Positions 1 to 5,721 are shown, numbered from the stretch's first letter. The stretch: DNA of 5,771 nt from Microbacterium sp. (GCA_031286555.1 JAITUD010000271.1:1-5771), one strand, 5' to 3'. Notes: generated from the sequence alone by a model not told the origin. Numbers and translations are program-made.

Positions 1-1011
1 GAGGTGGTCTGGACCTCGAACGCCACCGAGGCCGTGAACCTCGTCGCCTACTCGCTCTCGAACGCCTCCGTCGGCCGAGGCGGCCCTGAGGCCGACCGCC
101 TGCGACTCGGACCCGGCGACGAGATCGTCACCACCGAGATGGAGCACCATGCCAACCTCATCCCGTGGCAGGAGCTCGCCGCGCGCACCGGCGCGACCCT
201 GCGGGTCGTGCCGCTCGATGACGAGGGCGCGCTGCGCCTCGACGTCGCGGCCGAGCTGATCGGGGAGCGCACCCGCCTTGTCGCCGTCACGCACGTCTCG
301 AACGTGCTCGGCGTGATCAACCCCGTCGAGCAGGTGATCGCCGCGGCGCACGCCGTCGGCGCCCTCGTGCTGCTGGACGCCTGCCAGTCCGCGCCGCACC
401 TGCCGCTGGACGTGCATGCGCTGGACGTCGACTTCGCGGTGCTCTCCGGCCACAAGATGCTCGGACCGACCGGTATCGGCGCGCTGTACGGCCGGCGCGA
501 ACTGCTCGAGATCATGCCGCCGTTCCTCACCGGCGGCTCGATGATCACCACCGTGACCACCACCGAGGCGGAGTATCTGCCGCCGCCGCAGCGTTTCGAG
601 GCAGGCACGCAGCGCGTCTCGCAGGCGGTCGCGCTCGCCGCGGCCGTGCGGTACCTGCAGGATGTCGGGATGCCGCGGATCGCCGCGCACGAGGCCGAGC
701 TCGGAGCCCGCCTGGTGCAGGGCCTGTCCGCGATCGACGGCGTCCGCGTGCTCGGTGCAGGCATCGAGCTGCCGCGGGTGGGACTCGCGAGCTTCGACAT
801 CCCGGGCATCCACTCGCACGACATAGGTCAGTTCCTCGATGACGCCGGCATCGCCGTGCGCGTGGGGCACCACTGCGCTCAGCCGCTGCATCGCCGCCTG
901 GGCGTGACGTCGTCGACGCGCGCCAGCACCTACCTGTACACGACGGGGGACGAGGTCGATCAGGTGATCGACGCCGTCGCCCGCAGCATCGACTTCTTCC
1001 GGAGGGCATGA
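1..1011 (+). CDS. sufS: SufS-family cysteine desulfurase, 5' end cut off by the window
   Basis: PLP-dependent enzyme of aminotransferase class V that removes sulfur from L-cysteine, giving alanine and an enzyme-bound persulfide for cytosolic Fe-S cluster assembly. The frame is open from base 1 (GAG GTG GTC), so the GTG at 4 is not the real start. The visible part is 336 residues. By alignment from memory with the roughly 406-residue E. coli SufS, about 75-85 N-terminal residues are missing. Numbering from the first visible residue, EHHAN (about 48-52) supplies the histidine that stacks on PLP, LLDACQS holds Asp126 and Gln129, SGHKMLGPTG holds the Schiff-base Lys152, and RVGHHCAQP holds the persulfide Cys292. 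The Lys-to-Cys spacing of 140 is close to 138 in E. coli SufS. The HHCAQP context separates SufS from IscS/NifS. The stop TGA overlaps the sufU start region, so the two are coupled. Whether sufBDC lies upstream cannot be seen. Confidence 0.96.
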   Translation, partial: EVVWTSNATEAVNLVAYSLSNASVGRGGPEADRLRLGPGDEIVTTEMEHHANLIPWQELAARTGATLRVVPLDDEGALRLDVAAELIGERTRLVAVTHVSNVLGVINPVEQVIAAAHAVGALVLLDACQSAPHLPLDVHALDVDFAVLSGHKMLGPTGIGALYGRRELLEIMPPFLTGGSMITTVTTTEAEYLPPPQRFEAGTQRVSQAVALAAAVRYLQDVGMPRIAAHEAELGARLVQGLSAIDGVRVLGAGIELPRVGLASFDIPGIHSHDIGQFLDDAGIAVRVGHHCAQPLHRRLGVTSSTRASTYLYTTGDEVDQVIDAVARSIDFFRRA

Positions 1012-1454
1012 TGGCCTCGTCCGACCTGCAGGGGCTCTACCAGGAGCTCATCATGGACCACTCGCGCGCACCGTACGGCTACGGGCTGCGCCCGGCCGTC
1101 GCCGCGCAGTCGCATCAGCTGAACCCGACCTGCGGTGACGAGATCACCCTGCAGGTGCACGCCGCCCCCGACGGCACGATCGAGGCGATCGCCTGGGAGG
1201 GCCACGGCTGCGCCATCTCGCAGGCGTCCGCCTCGCTGTTCGCCGAGCTCGTGGAGGGGATGCCGGTGGCCGAGGTCGAGCGCCGGATCGATGTCTTCCG
1301 TGAGGCGATGCGCTCGCGCGGGAAGATCGAACCCGACCCGGAGCTGCTCGGCGACGCCGCGGCGCTCGGCGGGGTGTCGAAGTACGTGGCGCGCGTGAAG
1401 TGCGCGATGCTCGCCTGGGTCGCCGCCGAGGATGCCCTGCACAAGCTGAGCTGA
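1011..1454 (+). CDS. sufU: SufU, zinc-dependent sulfurtransferase partner of SufS
   Basis: SufU accepts the persulfide sulfur from SufS at a zinc site and passes it to the SufBCD scaffold; despite its IscU-like fold it is a sulfur carrier in Gram-positive bacteria. Numbered from the ATG at 1011, the zinc ligands are Cys41 and Asp43 (NPTCGD), Cys67 (GHGCAIS) and Cys131 (VKCAMLAW). Cys41 and Asp43 match the B. subtilis SufU numbering. The 64-residue gap between the second and third cysteine shows the SufU-type insertion, which IscU lacks. Start choice: ATGs occur at 1008 and 1011. GGAGGG at 1001-1006 lies only 1 nt before the first but 4 nt before the second, so 1011 is preferred (147 aa). Starting at 1008 would add one Met and overlap the sufS stop as ATGA. 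The gene ends inside a strong hairpin, and no sufT follows on this strand. Confidence 0.95.
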   Translation: MASSDLQGLYQELIMDHSRAPYGYGLRPAVAAQSHQLNPTCGDEITLQVHAAPDGTIEAIAWEGHGCAISQASASLFAELVEGMPVAEVERRIDVFREAMRSRGKIEPDPELLGDAAALGGVSKYVARVKCAMLAWVAAEDALHKLS

Positions 1455-1473
1455 GCGGGCGCTCAGCTCAGCT
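1444..1473. terminator. Probable bidirectional terminator hairpin between convergent sufU and cueP
   Basis: The two arms 1444-1457 and 1460-1473 are perfectly complementary over 14 bp, with only GG between them; a real RNA loop would open one or two of the inner pairs. The hairpin includes the last codons and stop of sufU (1452-1454) and the stop of the facing gene (1463-1465), which are separated by only 8 nt. Neither side has a clear T-run, so it would be a tail-less terminator, a type often proposed in high-GC actinobacteria. The pairing is directly visible; the termination role is inferred. Confidence 0.7.
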
Positions 1474-2053
1474 GCAGCGTCGTCAGGCAGGTGGGCGAGT
1501 CCGCATCGGTCGCGAACGGCTCGCTCGCGCGGAGTCCGTCGCGCTCGACGGTGATCGTGCCCCGGATGCCGCGCGGCAGCCAGAGGCCGACGAAGCCGTT
1601 GTCGTTGGTGGTGCGCACCTCGTCGAGCACCACGGTTCCGTCGGCATCGGTGACGATCACCCGCACCTCGGCGTTCGGCAGCTCTCCGAGACAGGTCGTC
1701 AGGCTGTGGAAGAAGCACTCGTGGGTGCGCTCGGCGTACGGCGCGATCGACGCGTAGAAGGCGTCGTCCGGCAACGGGAGCGAAGCGGTGCGGCCGTCCT
1801 GATCCGAGAGCTCGACACGGTCGGGCCGCACCGAGGCGATGAGATCGACGGGGCGCTCGGCGACCGGGAGCGCGTCGAGGCGATCGACGACTCCTCTGGC
1901 GTCCAGGCCGTCCAGATCGTGCTCGGCGAGGAGGTCCGCCGCGGAGGGCGAGGCATCCGCCGGAGCGGGCGCGCCGGGCGCGGCGCACCCGGCGAGGAGC
2001 AGGGCCGCGACGGCGGCGGAGATGAACGCGGGGACGAAGCGACGAGCGATCAT
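1463..2053 (-). CDS. cueP: CueP-family copper-binding lipoprotein
   Basis: CueP is a copper-binding protein of the cell envelope; in Salmonella it buffers periplasmic copper and supplies it to superoxide dismutase. Here 196 residues are read from the ATG at 2053. A short basic N-terminus and hydrophobic stretch (about 5-20) lead to the lipobox LAGC with lipidated Cys23, followed by an Ala/Pro linker, so the protein should be tethered outside the membrane. The family signature CFFHSLTTCLGEL holds Cys113 and Cys121, and Cys189 lies near the C-terminus. The spacings of 8 and 68 residues equal those of Salmonella CueP Cys96, Cys104 and Cys172. GFVGLWLPRG (about 153-162) is also typical. A TTG at 2071 would give 202 residues, but it lies inside the palindromic operator and the predicted -10 region, so the ATG is preferred. 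No Shine-Dalgarno precedes it. A CsoR/RicR-type site sits just upstream, which supports copper control. Its C-terminus converges on sufU. Confidence 0.93.
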   Translation of the reverse strand: MIARRFVPAFISAAVAALLLAGCAAPGAPAPADASPSAADLLAEHDLDGLDARGVVDRLDALPVAERPVDLIASVRPDRVELSDQDGRTASLPLPDDAFYASIAPYAERTHECFFHSLTTCLGELPNAEVRVIVTDADGTVVLDEVRTTNDNGFVGLWLPRGIRGTITVERDGLRASEPFATDADSPTCLTTLQLS

Positions 2054-2065
2054 GTCGCGAAGGTA

Positions 2066-2092
2066 TCCCAATACCCTATGAGGGTATTGGGA
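2066..2092. promoter_or_regulatory. Copper-repressor (CsoR/RicR-type) operator upstream of cueP
   Basis: A perfect palindrome with 12-bp arms, 2066-2077 (TCCCAATACCCT) and 2081-2092 (AGGGTATTGGGA), around the 3-nt centre ATG. Its core at 2072-2086 is TACCC-TATGA-GGGTA, an exact fit to the TACCC-N5-GGGTA motif described for RicR in Mycobacterium and close to CsoR operators in other Gram-positives. It lies 13 nt upstream of the cueP ATG and covers the predicted -10 element, as expected for a repressor that releases DNA when it binds Cu(I). The repressor gene is not in this window. Confidence 0.85.
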
Positions 2093-2100
2093 GTCGTCAG
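2073..2100 (-). promoter_or_regulatory. Predicted cueP promoter overlapped by the operator
   Basis: Reading the minus strand, CTGACG (2100-2095) resembles a -35 box and TAGGGT (2078-2073) fits the loose actinobacterial -10 pattern TANNNT, with a 16-nt spacer. Transcription would begin near 2066, about 13 nt before the ATG. An alternative -10, TACCTT at 2065-2060, would give a fully leaderless mRNA starting at the ATG. The -35 box overlaps the stop codon of the upstream membrane-protein gene. Confidence 0.45.
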
Positions 2101-2765
2101 CTGAAGCTGTCGATGACCGGGAAGAGCTCGGCGTAGAACTGCGGGAGCATCGCCGTCATCCAGATGATCGGAGTGAGGAACGACACGACCGCGATGCTGA
2201 TCGCAGCCCACATCGGTGCCCTGCCGCGGCCGGCCTGGCGGCGCACCACGACGGAGCGGCCGATCGGATACACCAGGGTCAGGAAGCTCCACGCCCAGTG
2301 GAAGCGGCGCTGGTAGCCCAGCCGTCCGAGATCTCGGTGATCGAGGTATGCGAAGAGCACCCCGGCGCCGTACAGCAGCAGACCGAGGAACGAGAGCAGC
2401 ATGGTGATCGCCATGACCCCGTTCGTCCACCCGATCAGGCCGGTGACGCTCGTCGAGTCGTAGAGGTACGGGTCGGACAGCACCGTGCTGAATGACGACA
2501 GCATCTGCTGCATCATCTGCTGCATGAGTACGAGCTGCACGATCGTGAGCGCCAGACCGACCAGCAGCACCGCCACGACCGCCCAGATCCACGGCGTGTT
2601 CGTCCGAGTGCCTGCGGGCACCTGCGGATAGGGCAGGGGCGCCGCGGGGTTCTGGGCGGACACGCCCATCGTGCTCGCCGTCCAGGCCGTTCCGTCCCAC
2701 CAGCGCAGCACGCCGTTCACGCCGTCCGGATACCAGCCGGGAGGAGTGGGCGGGGCGTACGTCAT
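2097..2765 (-). CDS. DUF2510-domain polytopic membrane protein
   Basis: Function unknown. The 222-residue protein opens with the DUF2510 motif (PPGWYPDGVNGVLRWWDGTAWT, 8-29), a short tryptophan-rich module common at the N-terminus of actinobacterial membrane proteins. A Pro-rich linker (about 39-58) follows, then hydrophobic segments at about 59-80, 115-141, 157-174 and 186-208. The loop after helix 1 has no Lys or Arg and is probably outside; it begins with MQQMMQQM (81-88), encoded by an exact tandem DNA repeat. Arg-rich stretches flank the third segment on both sides (143-154 and 175-182), so that segment may be re-entrant rather than fully spanning. The ATG start has a good Shine-Dalgarno, AGAGGA (2776-2771), 5 nt upstream. 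It begins just after the tRNA terminator and ends 4 nt before the cueP operator. There is little room for its own promoter, so read-through from the tRNA unit is possible. Confidence 0.9.
   Translation of the reverse strand: MTYAPPTPPGWYPDGVNGVLRWWDGTAWTASTMGVSAQNPAAPLPYPQVPAGTRTNTPWIWAVVAVLLVGLALTIVQLVLMQQMMQQMLSSFSTVLSDPYLYDSTSVTGLIGWTNGVMAITMLLSFLGLLLYGAGVLFAYLDHRDLGRLGYQRRFHWAWSFLTLVYPIGRSVVVRRQAGRGRAPMWAAISIAVVSFLTPIIWMTAMLPQFYAELFPVIDSFS
2502..2525. repeat. Exact tandem 12-bp duplication inside the DUF2510 gene
   Basis: The 12-bp unit CATCTGCTGCAT occurs twice with no gap, at 2502-2513 and 2514-2525. On the minus strand each copy encodes Met-Gln-Gln-Met in frame. The perfect identity suggests a recent duplication or a slippage-prone stretch. 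Confidence 0.85.
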
Positions 2766-2780
2766 CGGAGTCCTCTCGAT

Positions 2781-2812
2781 ACGAAGAATGGCTGCCCCTG
2801 AGGACAGCCATC
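2781..2812 (-). terminator. Terminator-like hairpin after tRNA-Arg
   Basis: On the minus strand, positions 2811-2802 pair with 2797-2788 (ATGGCTGTCC with GGGCAGCCAT, one G-U pair), a 10-bp stem around the tetraloop TCAG. It is followed by the moderately U-rich tail TCTTCGT at 2787-2781. It begins 11 nt beyond the tRNA 3' end and finishes 15 nt before the next start codon. Pairing is directly visible; efficiency is uncertain because the tail is imperfect. Confidence 0.65.
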
Positions 2813-2822
2813 TCGCGTTCTG

Positions 2823-2895
2823 TGCCCCCGACAGGAATCGAACCTGCGACCTACGGTACCGGAAACCGGCGCTCTATCCGCTGAGCTACGGAGGC
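2823..2895 (-). tRNA. tRNA-Arg, anticodon CCG
   Basis: A 73-nt cloverleaf reads on the minus strand. The acceptor stem GCCTCCG (2895-2889) pairs with CGGGGGC (2830-2824) with one G-U pair, and the discriminator is A at 2823. The D arm is GCTC/GAGC. The anticodon arm is CCGGT-TTCCGGT-ACCGT, giving anticodon CCG at 2862-2860, which reads the Arg codon CGG. The variable loop is AGGTC, and the T arm GCAGG-TTCGAAT-CCTGT is classic. The first anticodon-stem pair (27-43) is a C-U mismatch. The 3' CCA is not encoded (CA follows), so it must be added by nucleotidyltransferase. Confidence 0.95.
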
Positions 2896-2905
2896 GAACC
2901 TGACG

Positions 2906-2938
2906 AGCCTATCAGCTACCGGGCGCCTCTCCTGTCAG
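2906..2938 (-). promoter_or_regulatory. Possible promoter of tRNA-Arg
   Basis: On the minus strand CTGACA (2938-2933) resembles a -35 box, and TAGGCT (2911-2906) fits TANNNT, ending 10 nt before the mature tRNA. The 21-nt spacer is longer than usual, so only the -10 element deserves moderate trust. The 51-nt gap between the SGNH gene and the tRNA holds nothing else that I can recognise. Confidence 0.35.
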
Positions 2939-2946
2939 CGCGGGAC

Positions 2947-3765
2947 CTACTTGCCCGGCGCCGCCGGCTGCACCGTCTCGGCGGGCTCCACAGCGACCGT
3001 CACCGGCGCACCCGCCATCTCCTTCAGCGCGGCCGCCACCTTCTCGGCCAGGTAACGATGCCCAGCATTCGACGGGTGATCGCGTCCGACGCCGGTGTCG
3101 ATGATGCCGGCGTAGTTCTGCGGGGTGATCCACTTCTGCTGCACTGGGGAGATGTACCACCAGACGCGCTGCGCGGCGAGCTGCTGCAGGTCGTGATCGA
3201 TGCGGGCGGTGGTCTTCTCGACGGGGAGCACCTGCGGCGCGGGTCCGAGCACCACGATCCGGGCCTCCGGATAGATGTCCGCGAGCCGGTCCCATGCGGC
3301 GTCGACCGCCGCGCGATAGCCGGTCGCCGGCAGTCGCCGGTCGTTGATGGACCCCTCGATCAGGACGAGGTCGGGGCGCAGTGCCGGATCGAGCCGGTCG
3401 ATGCGCGGCCCGTAGGCCGGGCCGTCGAGGCCGGGCTTGAGGTAGCCGCTGCCGCGGACGCCGTCGACGATCGTCGTGCCGTGCATCAGTTCGGCGAGCC
3501 GGTAGGCGTAGCCGTCGGTCGGCGGCGTGGCCGCAGACCCGTAGGTCCACGAGTCGCCGAAGACGAGGATGCGGGGGTGCTCGGGCAGCACCAGGGGAGC
3601 GGGAGCCTCTGCGTTCGCCGCGCCGGACGGTGCCAGGGCCACCGGGTCGGGAGCATGCGTGCGCAGCATCCCGAACCCGATCGACGCCGCCGTCACGAGG
3701 ACGGCGGCGCCGATGAGGATCGCACCGCGCAACGACATGCGCGGACGACGGGATGGCGGAGTCAT
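2947..3765 (-). CDS. Membrane-anchored SGNH/GDSL-family hydrolase
   Basis: Probable esterase or deacetylase acting outside the membrane; the substrate is unknown. It is 272 residues long. A basic N-terminus (RRPRMSLR) precedes one hydrophobic segment (about 15-34), with no lipobox and no clear cleavage site, so a signal anchor is likely. After an Ala/Pro linker come the SGNH blocks: FGDSW (nucleophile Ser72), VRGSGY (oxyanion Gly105), EGSIND (Asn141) and GRDHPSNAGH (catalytic His230). Asp229 is directly next to the His instead of three residues before it as in the usual DxxH. The C-terminus (about 252-272) is Pro/Ala/Val-rich and probably disordered. The ATG at 3765 has no clear Shine-Dalgarno but has TATCCT 6 nt upstream, which suggests a leaderless start. 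It follows the second sugar permease by 25 nt on the same strand, so it may also be read through from that operon. Confidence 0.9.
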   Translation of the reverse strand: MTPPSRRPRMSLRGAILIGAAVLVTAASIGFGMLRTHAPDPVALAPSGAANAEAPAPLVLPEHPRILVFGDSWTYGSAATPPTDGYAYRLAELMHGTTIVDGVRGSGYLKPGLDGPAYGPRIDRLDPALRPDLVLIEGSINDRRLPATGYRAAVDAAWDRLADIYPEARIVVLGPAPQVLPVEKTTARIDHDLQQLAAQRVWWYISPVQQKWITPQNYAGIIDTGVGRDHPSNAGHRYLAEKVAAALKEMAGAPVTVAVEPAETVQPAAPGK

Positions 3766-3771
3766 GATCCG

Positions 3772-3777
3772 AGGATA
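3772..3777 (-). promoter_or_regulatory. Possible -10 element for a leaderless SGNH-hydrolase transcript
   Basis: TATCCT on the minus strand (3777-3772) matches TATAAT at four of six positions and lies 6 nt before the ATG at 3765, the spacing expected when transcription starts at the initiator codon. I see no convincing -35 box. Confidence 0.35.
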
Positions 3778-3790
3778 AGCGCTCCGCCGA

Positions 3791-4699
3791 TTACTTGGAC
3801 GTGCCCTGCGACACGGAGCCCTGCAGCTGGCGCTGGAACAGGATGTAGACGATCAGCACGGGGATGATGGTGATCATCACGGCGGCGAACATCTGGCCGA
3901 AGTCGAGGGCGTAGCCCGCCGACGACGCGTAGGACGCCATGCCCTGCGACAGCACGTAGTTGTCCTGGTTCGTGTTCAGGGAGATCGGCAGGATGAACTG
4001 GTTCCACAGGCCGAGGAAGTTCATGATCGCGATCGCCGCCATGCCGGGCTTGGCCATCGGCAGCATCACCTGGAAGAAGGTGCGCCACTCGCTCGCACCG
4101 TCCACGTAGGCGGCCTCCTGGATCTCGTAGGGCAGCGACTTGAAGAACGAGAACAGGAAGAACACGGTGAACGGCAGGGCGAACGCCACGTAGGTGATGA
4201 TCAGACCGGGCAGCGTGTTCAGCAGCCCCATGCCCTGCAGGATGAAGAACAGCGGGACGATGGCGAGGAAGGGCGGGAACGTCAGACCGGCCAGCATCAG
4301 GTAGTAGATCACCCGGCTGCCGGGGATCTGGAACCGCGCCAGCACGTAAGCGCACATCGCGCCGAGAACCATCACCAGCACGAGCGCGCAGCCCACGACG
4401 ATGACGGTGTTCACGAACATGCCGCCGAAGTTGTTGTCGACCCAGGCGCTGACGTAGTTGTTGAAGTTCCACTCGGCGGGGAGGCCGAAAGGGCTGGCGA
4501 AGATCTCCTTGGTGGTCTTGAACGATCCGATCAGCGTCCACACCATCGGCAGGATGACGATGAGCGACCAGATCGCCATCACGACATGGGAGACTCCGCC
4601 GACGACCTTGTCGCCCGTGGTCGACTTGGTGGTGCGCGTCTCGGGTGCGGAGCGCTTGCCCTTGTCGATCGTGACAGCGGCGCGCGTGTCGGTGCTCAT
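3791..4699 (-). CDS. Carbohydrate ABC transporter permease, MalG-type (CUT1)
   Basis: One of two integral membrane subunits of a sugar importer. It is 302 residues, the normal length for this subunit. A polar cytoplasmic N-terminus (1-34) is followed by about six helices near 36-58, 95-118, 129-152, 165-187, 221-240 and 270-288. The EAA loop that docks the ATPase is EAAYVDGASEWRTFFQVMLP (195-214), with conserved Glu195, Gly201 and the LP pair. The ATG at 4699 has an excellent Shine-Dalgarno, AAGGAGGA, 5 nt upstream, and overlaps the stop of the preceding permease as ATGA, so the two are translationally coupled. The sugar cannot be read from the sequence. The tail QRQLQGSVSQGTSK and the WNQFILPISLNTN region remind me of actinobacterial N-acetylglucosamine/chitobiose-type (NgcG-like) permeases, but this is only a weak resemblance from memory. 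Confidence 0.94.
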   Translation of the reverse strand: MSTDTRAAVTIDKGKRSAPETRTTKSTTGDKVVGGVSHVVMAIWSLIVILPMVWTLIGSFKTTKEIFASPFGLPAEWNFNNYVSAWVDNNFGGMFVNTVIVVGCALVLVMVLGAMCAYVLARFQIPGSRVIYYLMLAGLTFPPFLAIVPLFFILQGMGLLNTLPGLIITYVAFALPFTVFFLFSFFKSLPYEIQEAAYVDGASEWRTFFQVMLPMAKPGMAAIAIMNFLGLWNQFILPISLNTNQDNYVLSQGMASYASSAGYALDFGQMFAAVMITIIPVLIVYILFQRQLQGSVSQGTSK

Positions 4700-5721
4700 G
4701 CGCGTCCTCCTTCATCTTTGCCGCCGATCAGGCGGAACACGCCGATCACGACGGCGGCGAACAGCAGGGTGACCACCGCGAGCACCACGCCCATGGCGGT
4801 GGCGAGGCCGAACTGGCCCTTCTCGAAAGCGGTGCGGAACAGGTACTGGCTCATCACCAGCGTGGTGTTCGAGGGGCCACCTGTGGAGTTCAGTCCGGCC
4901 ATGTAGACGAAGGCGTCCAGGGCCAGGATCCCCAGGTAGATGTACGCGGTCTGCACGTTGTCGCGGATCTGCGGCAGCACGATCGAGGTCACGGTGCGGA
5001 ACCGGCCGGCGCCGTCGATGCGCGCCGCCTCGAGAGTCTCGCCGGGCAGGCCCTTGATCGCGGCGATGAACAGGATCATGTAGAAGCCGACCATGCTCCA
5101 GACGATCACGAAGATCGTCGCGCCCATGGCGGTGCTCTCCTCGCCCAGCCACGCCCACTGGTTGTTGTCGATGCCGAGCGCGCCCAGCAGGCCGTTGAGC
5201 AGACCGGTGGGGGAGTAGATCATGCTCCACAGGATCGCGATGACGATGGCGGGGATGACGTACGGGAAGAACGACACCACCCGGTAGAAGCTCGAGCCCT
5301 TCAGGCCTCGGACGGTGCCGTGGCTCGGGCCGCCGACGGTGATCAAGCTCGCGAAGATCAGGGCGATCACGATCGTGATCAGCGGGACGACGACGGCGAG
5401 CAGGATGTTGTTGCCCATCGCCTGCAGGAAGGTCGTGTCCTGGAACAGCTTGACGAAGTTCTGCAGTCCGATGAACTGCATGTTCGGCGAGAAGCCGGTC
5501 CAGTTGGTCATCGAGTAGTACAGCGCCTGGACGAACGGAGAGATCACGAAGACCAGGAAGATCGCCAGCGGCAGGACCAGGAACACCAGCAGGAACGAGC
5601 CGTAGTCCCAGTTCAGCTTGCGCGGGAGCCCCGCACGGGGCGCCTTGCGGCGCCCCGTGCGTGCTGCGGTGACCGCGGCTGTCTGAAAGCCCGGCCCTCC
5701 GCTCGGATTGCTGTTGCTCAC
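4696..5721 (-). CDS. Carbohydrate ABC transporter permease, MalF-type (CUT1)
   Basis: Partner permease of the same sugar importer, 341 residues. A basic N-terminal tail (1-38, TGRRKAPRAGLPRK) precedes about six membrane segments near 42-64, 105-127, 148-169, 200-222, 259-278 and 306-328. The EAA loop is EAARIDGAGRFRTVTSIVLP (231-250), with Glu231, Gly237 and the LP pair. The start is a GTG at 5721 that overlaps the stop of the upstream gene (GTGA), with only a weak GAGAT-like Shine-Dalgarno, so initiation probably relies on coupling. The next Met (residue 71) would remove the first helix, so GTG is preferred. The sequence LNSTGGPSNTTLVMSQYLFRTAFEKGQFG near 277-305 fits the CUT1 MalF family and may be NgcF-like; the sugar is unproven. 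Confidence 0.94.
   Translation of the reverse strand: MSNSNPSGGPGFQTAAVTAARTGRRKAPRAGLPRKLNWDYGSFLLVFLVLPLAIFLVFVISPFVQALYYSMTNWTGFSPNMQFIGLQNFVKLFQDTTFLQAMGNNILLAVVVPLITIVIALIFASLITVGGPSHGTVRGLKGSSFYRVVSFFPYVIPAIVIAILWSMIYSPTGLLNGLLGALGIDNNQWAWLGEESTAMGATIFVIVWSMVGFYMILFIAAIKGLPGETLEAARIDGAGRFRTVTSIVLPQIRDNVQTAYIYLGILALDAFVYMAGLNSTGGPSNTTLVMSQYLFRTAFEKGQFGLATAMGVVLAVVTLLFAAVVIGVFRLIGGKDEGGRA

Noticed and set aside
960..1988. Minus-strand open frame of 342 codons
   Set aside because: Arg-rich shadow frame covering sufU on the wrong strand and cueP in the wrong frame, with no domain; both overlapped genes have clear family motifs.
2054..2071. TTG at 2071 as the cueP start
   Set aside because: It would lie within the operator and predicted -10 box and would only add six residues before the signal sequence; the ATG at 2053 gives a normal lipoprotein signal.
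2066..2092. Palindrome as a plain intrinsic terminator only
   Set aside because: No T-run follows on either strand, and the match to TACCC-N5-GGGTA at the cueP promoter is a better explanation; a secondary hairpin role is kept as a finding.
1400..2104. Plus-strand open frame of 234 codons
   Set aside because: Antisense to cueP with low-complexity Arg/Gly/Glu composition, explained by high GC.
2823..2895. tRNA as an integration (att) site for a mobile element
   Set aside because: No integrase gene and no visible second copy of the tRNA 3' end in the window; the flanking genes look like ordinary chromosomal genes.
2671..3867. Long plus-strand open frame of 398 codons
   Set aside because: It runs antisense through the DUF2510 start, the tRNA and the whole SGNH gene. 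Its DRNRTCDLRYRKPALYPLSYGG stretch is the familiar false peptide made by translating the back of a tRNA gene.
3762..4715. Minus-strand frame of 317 codons starting at 4715
   Set aside because: His/Arg-rich plus-one shadow of the MalG-type permease; the true frame has the EAA loop, membrane helices and the AAGGAGGA site.
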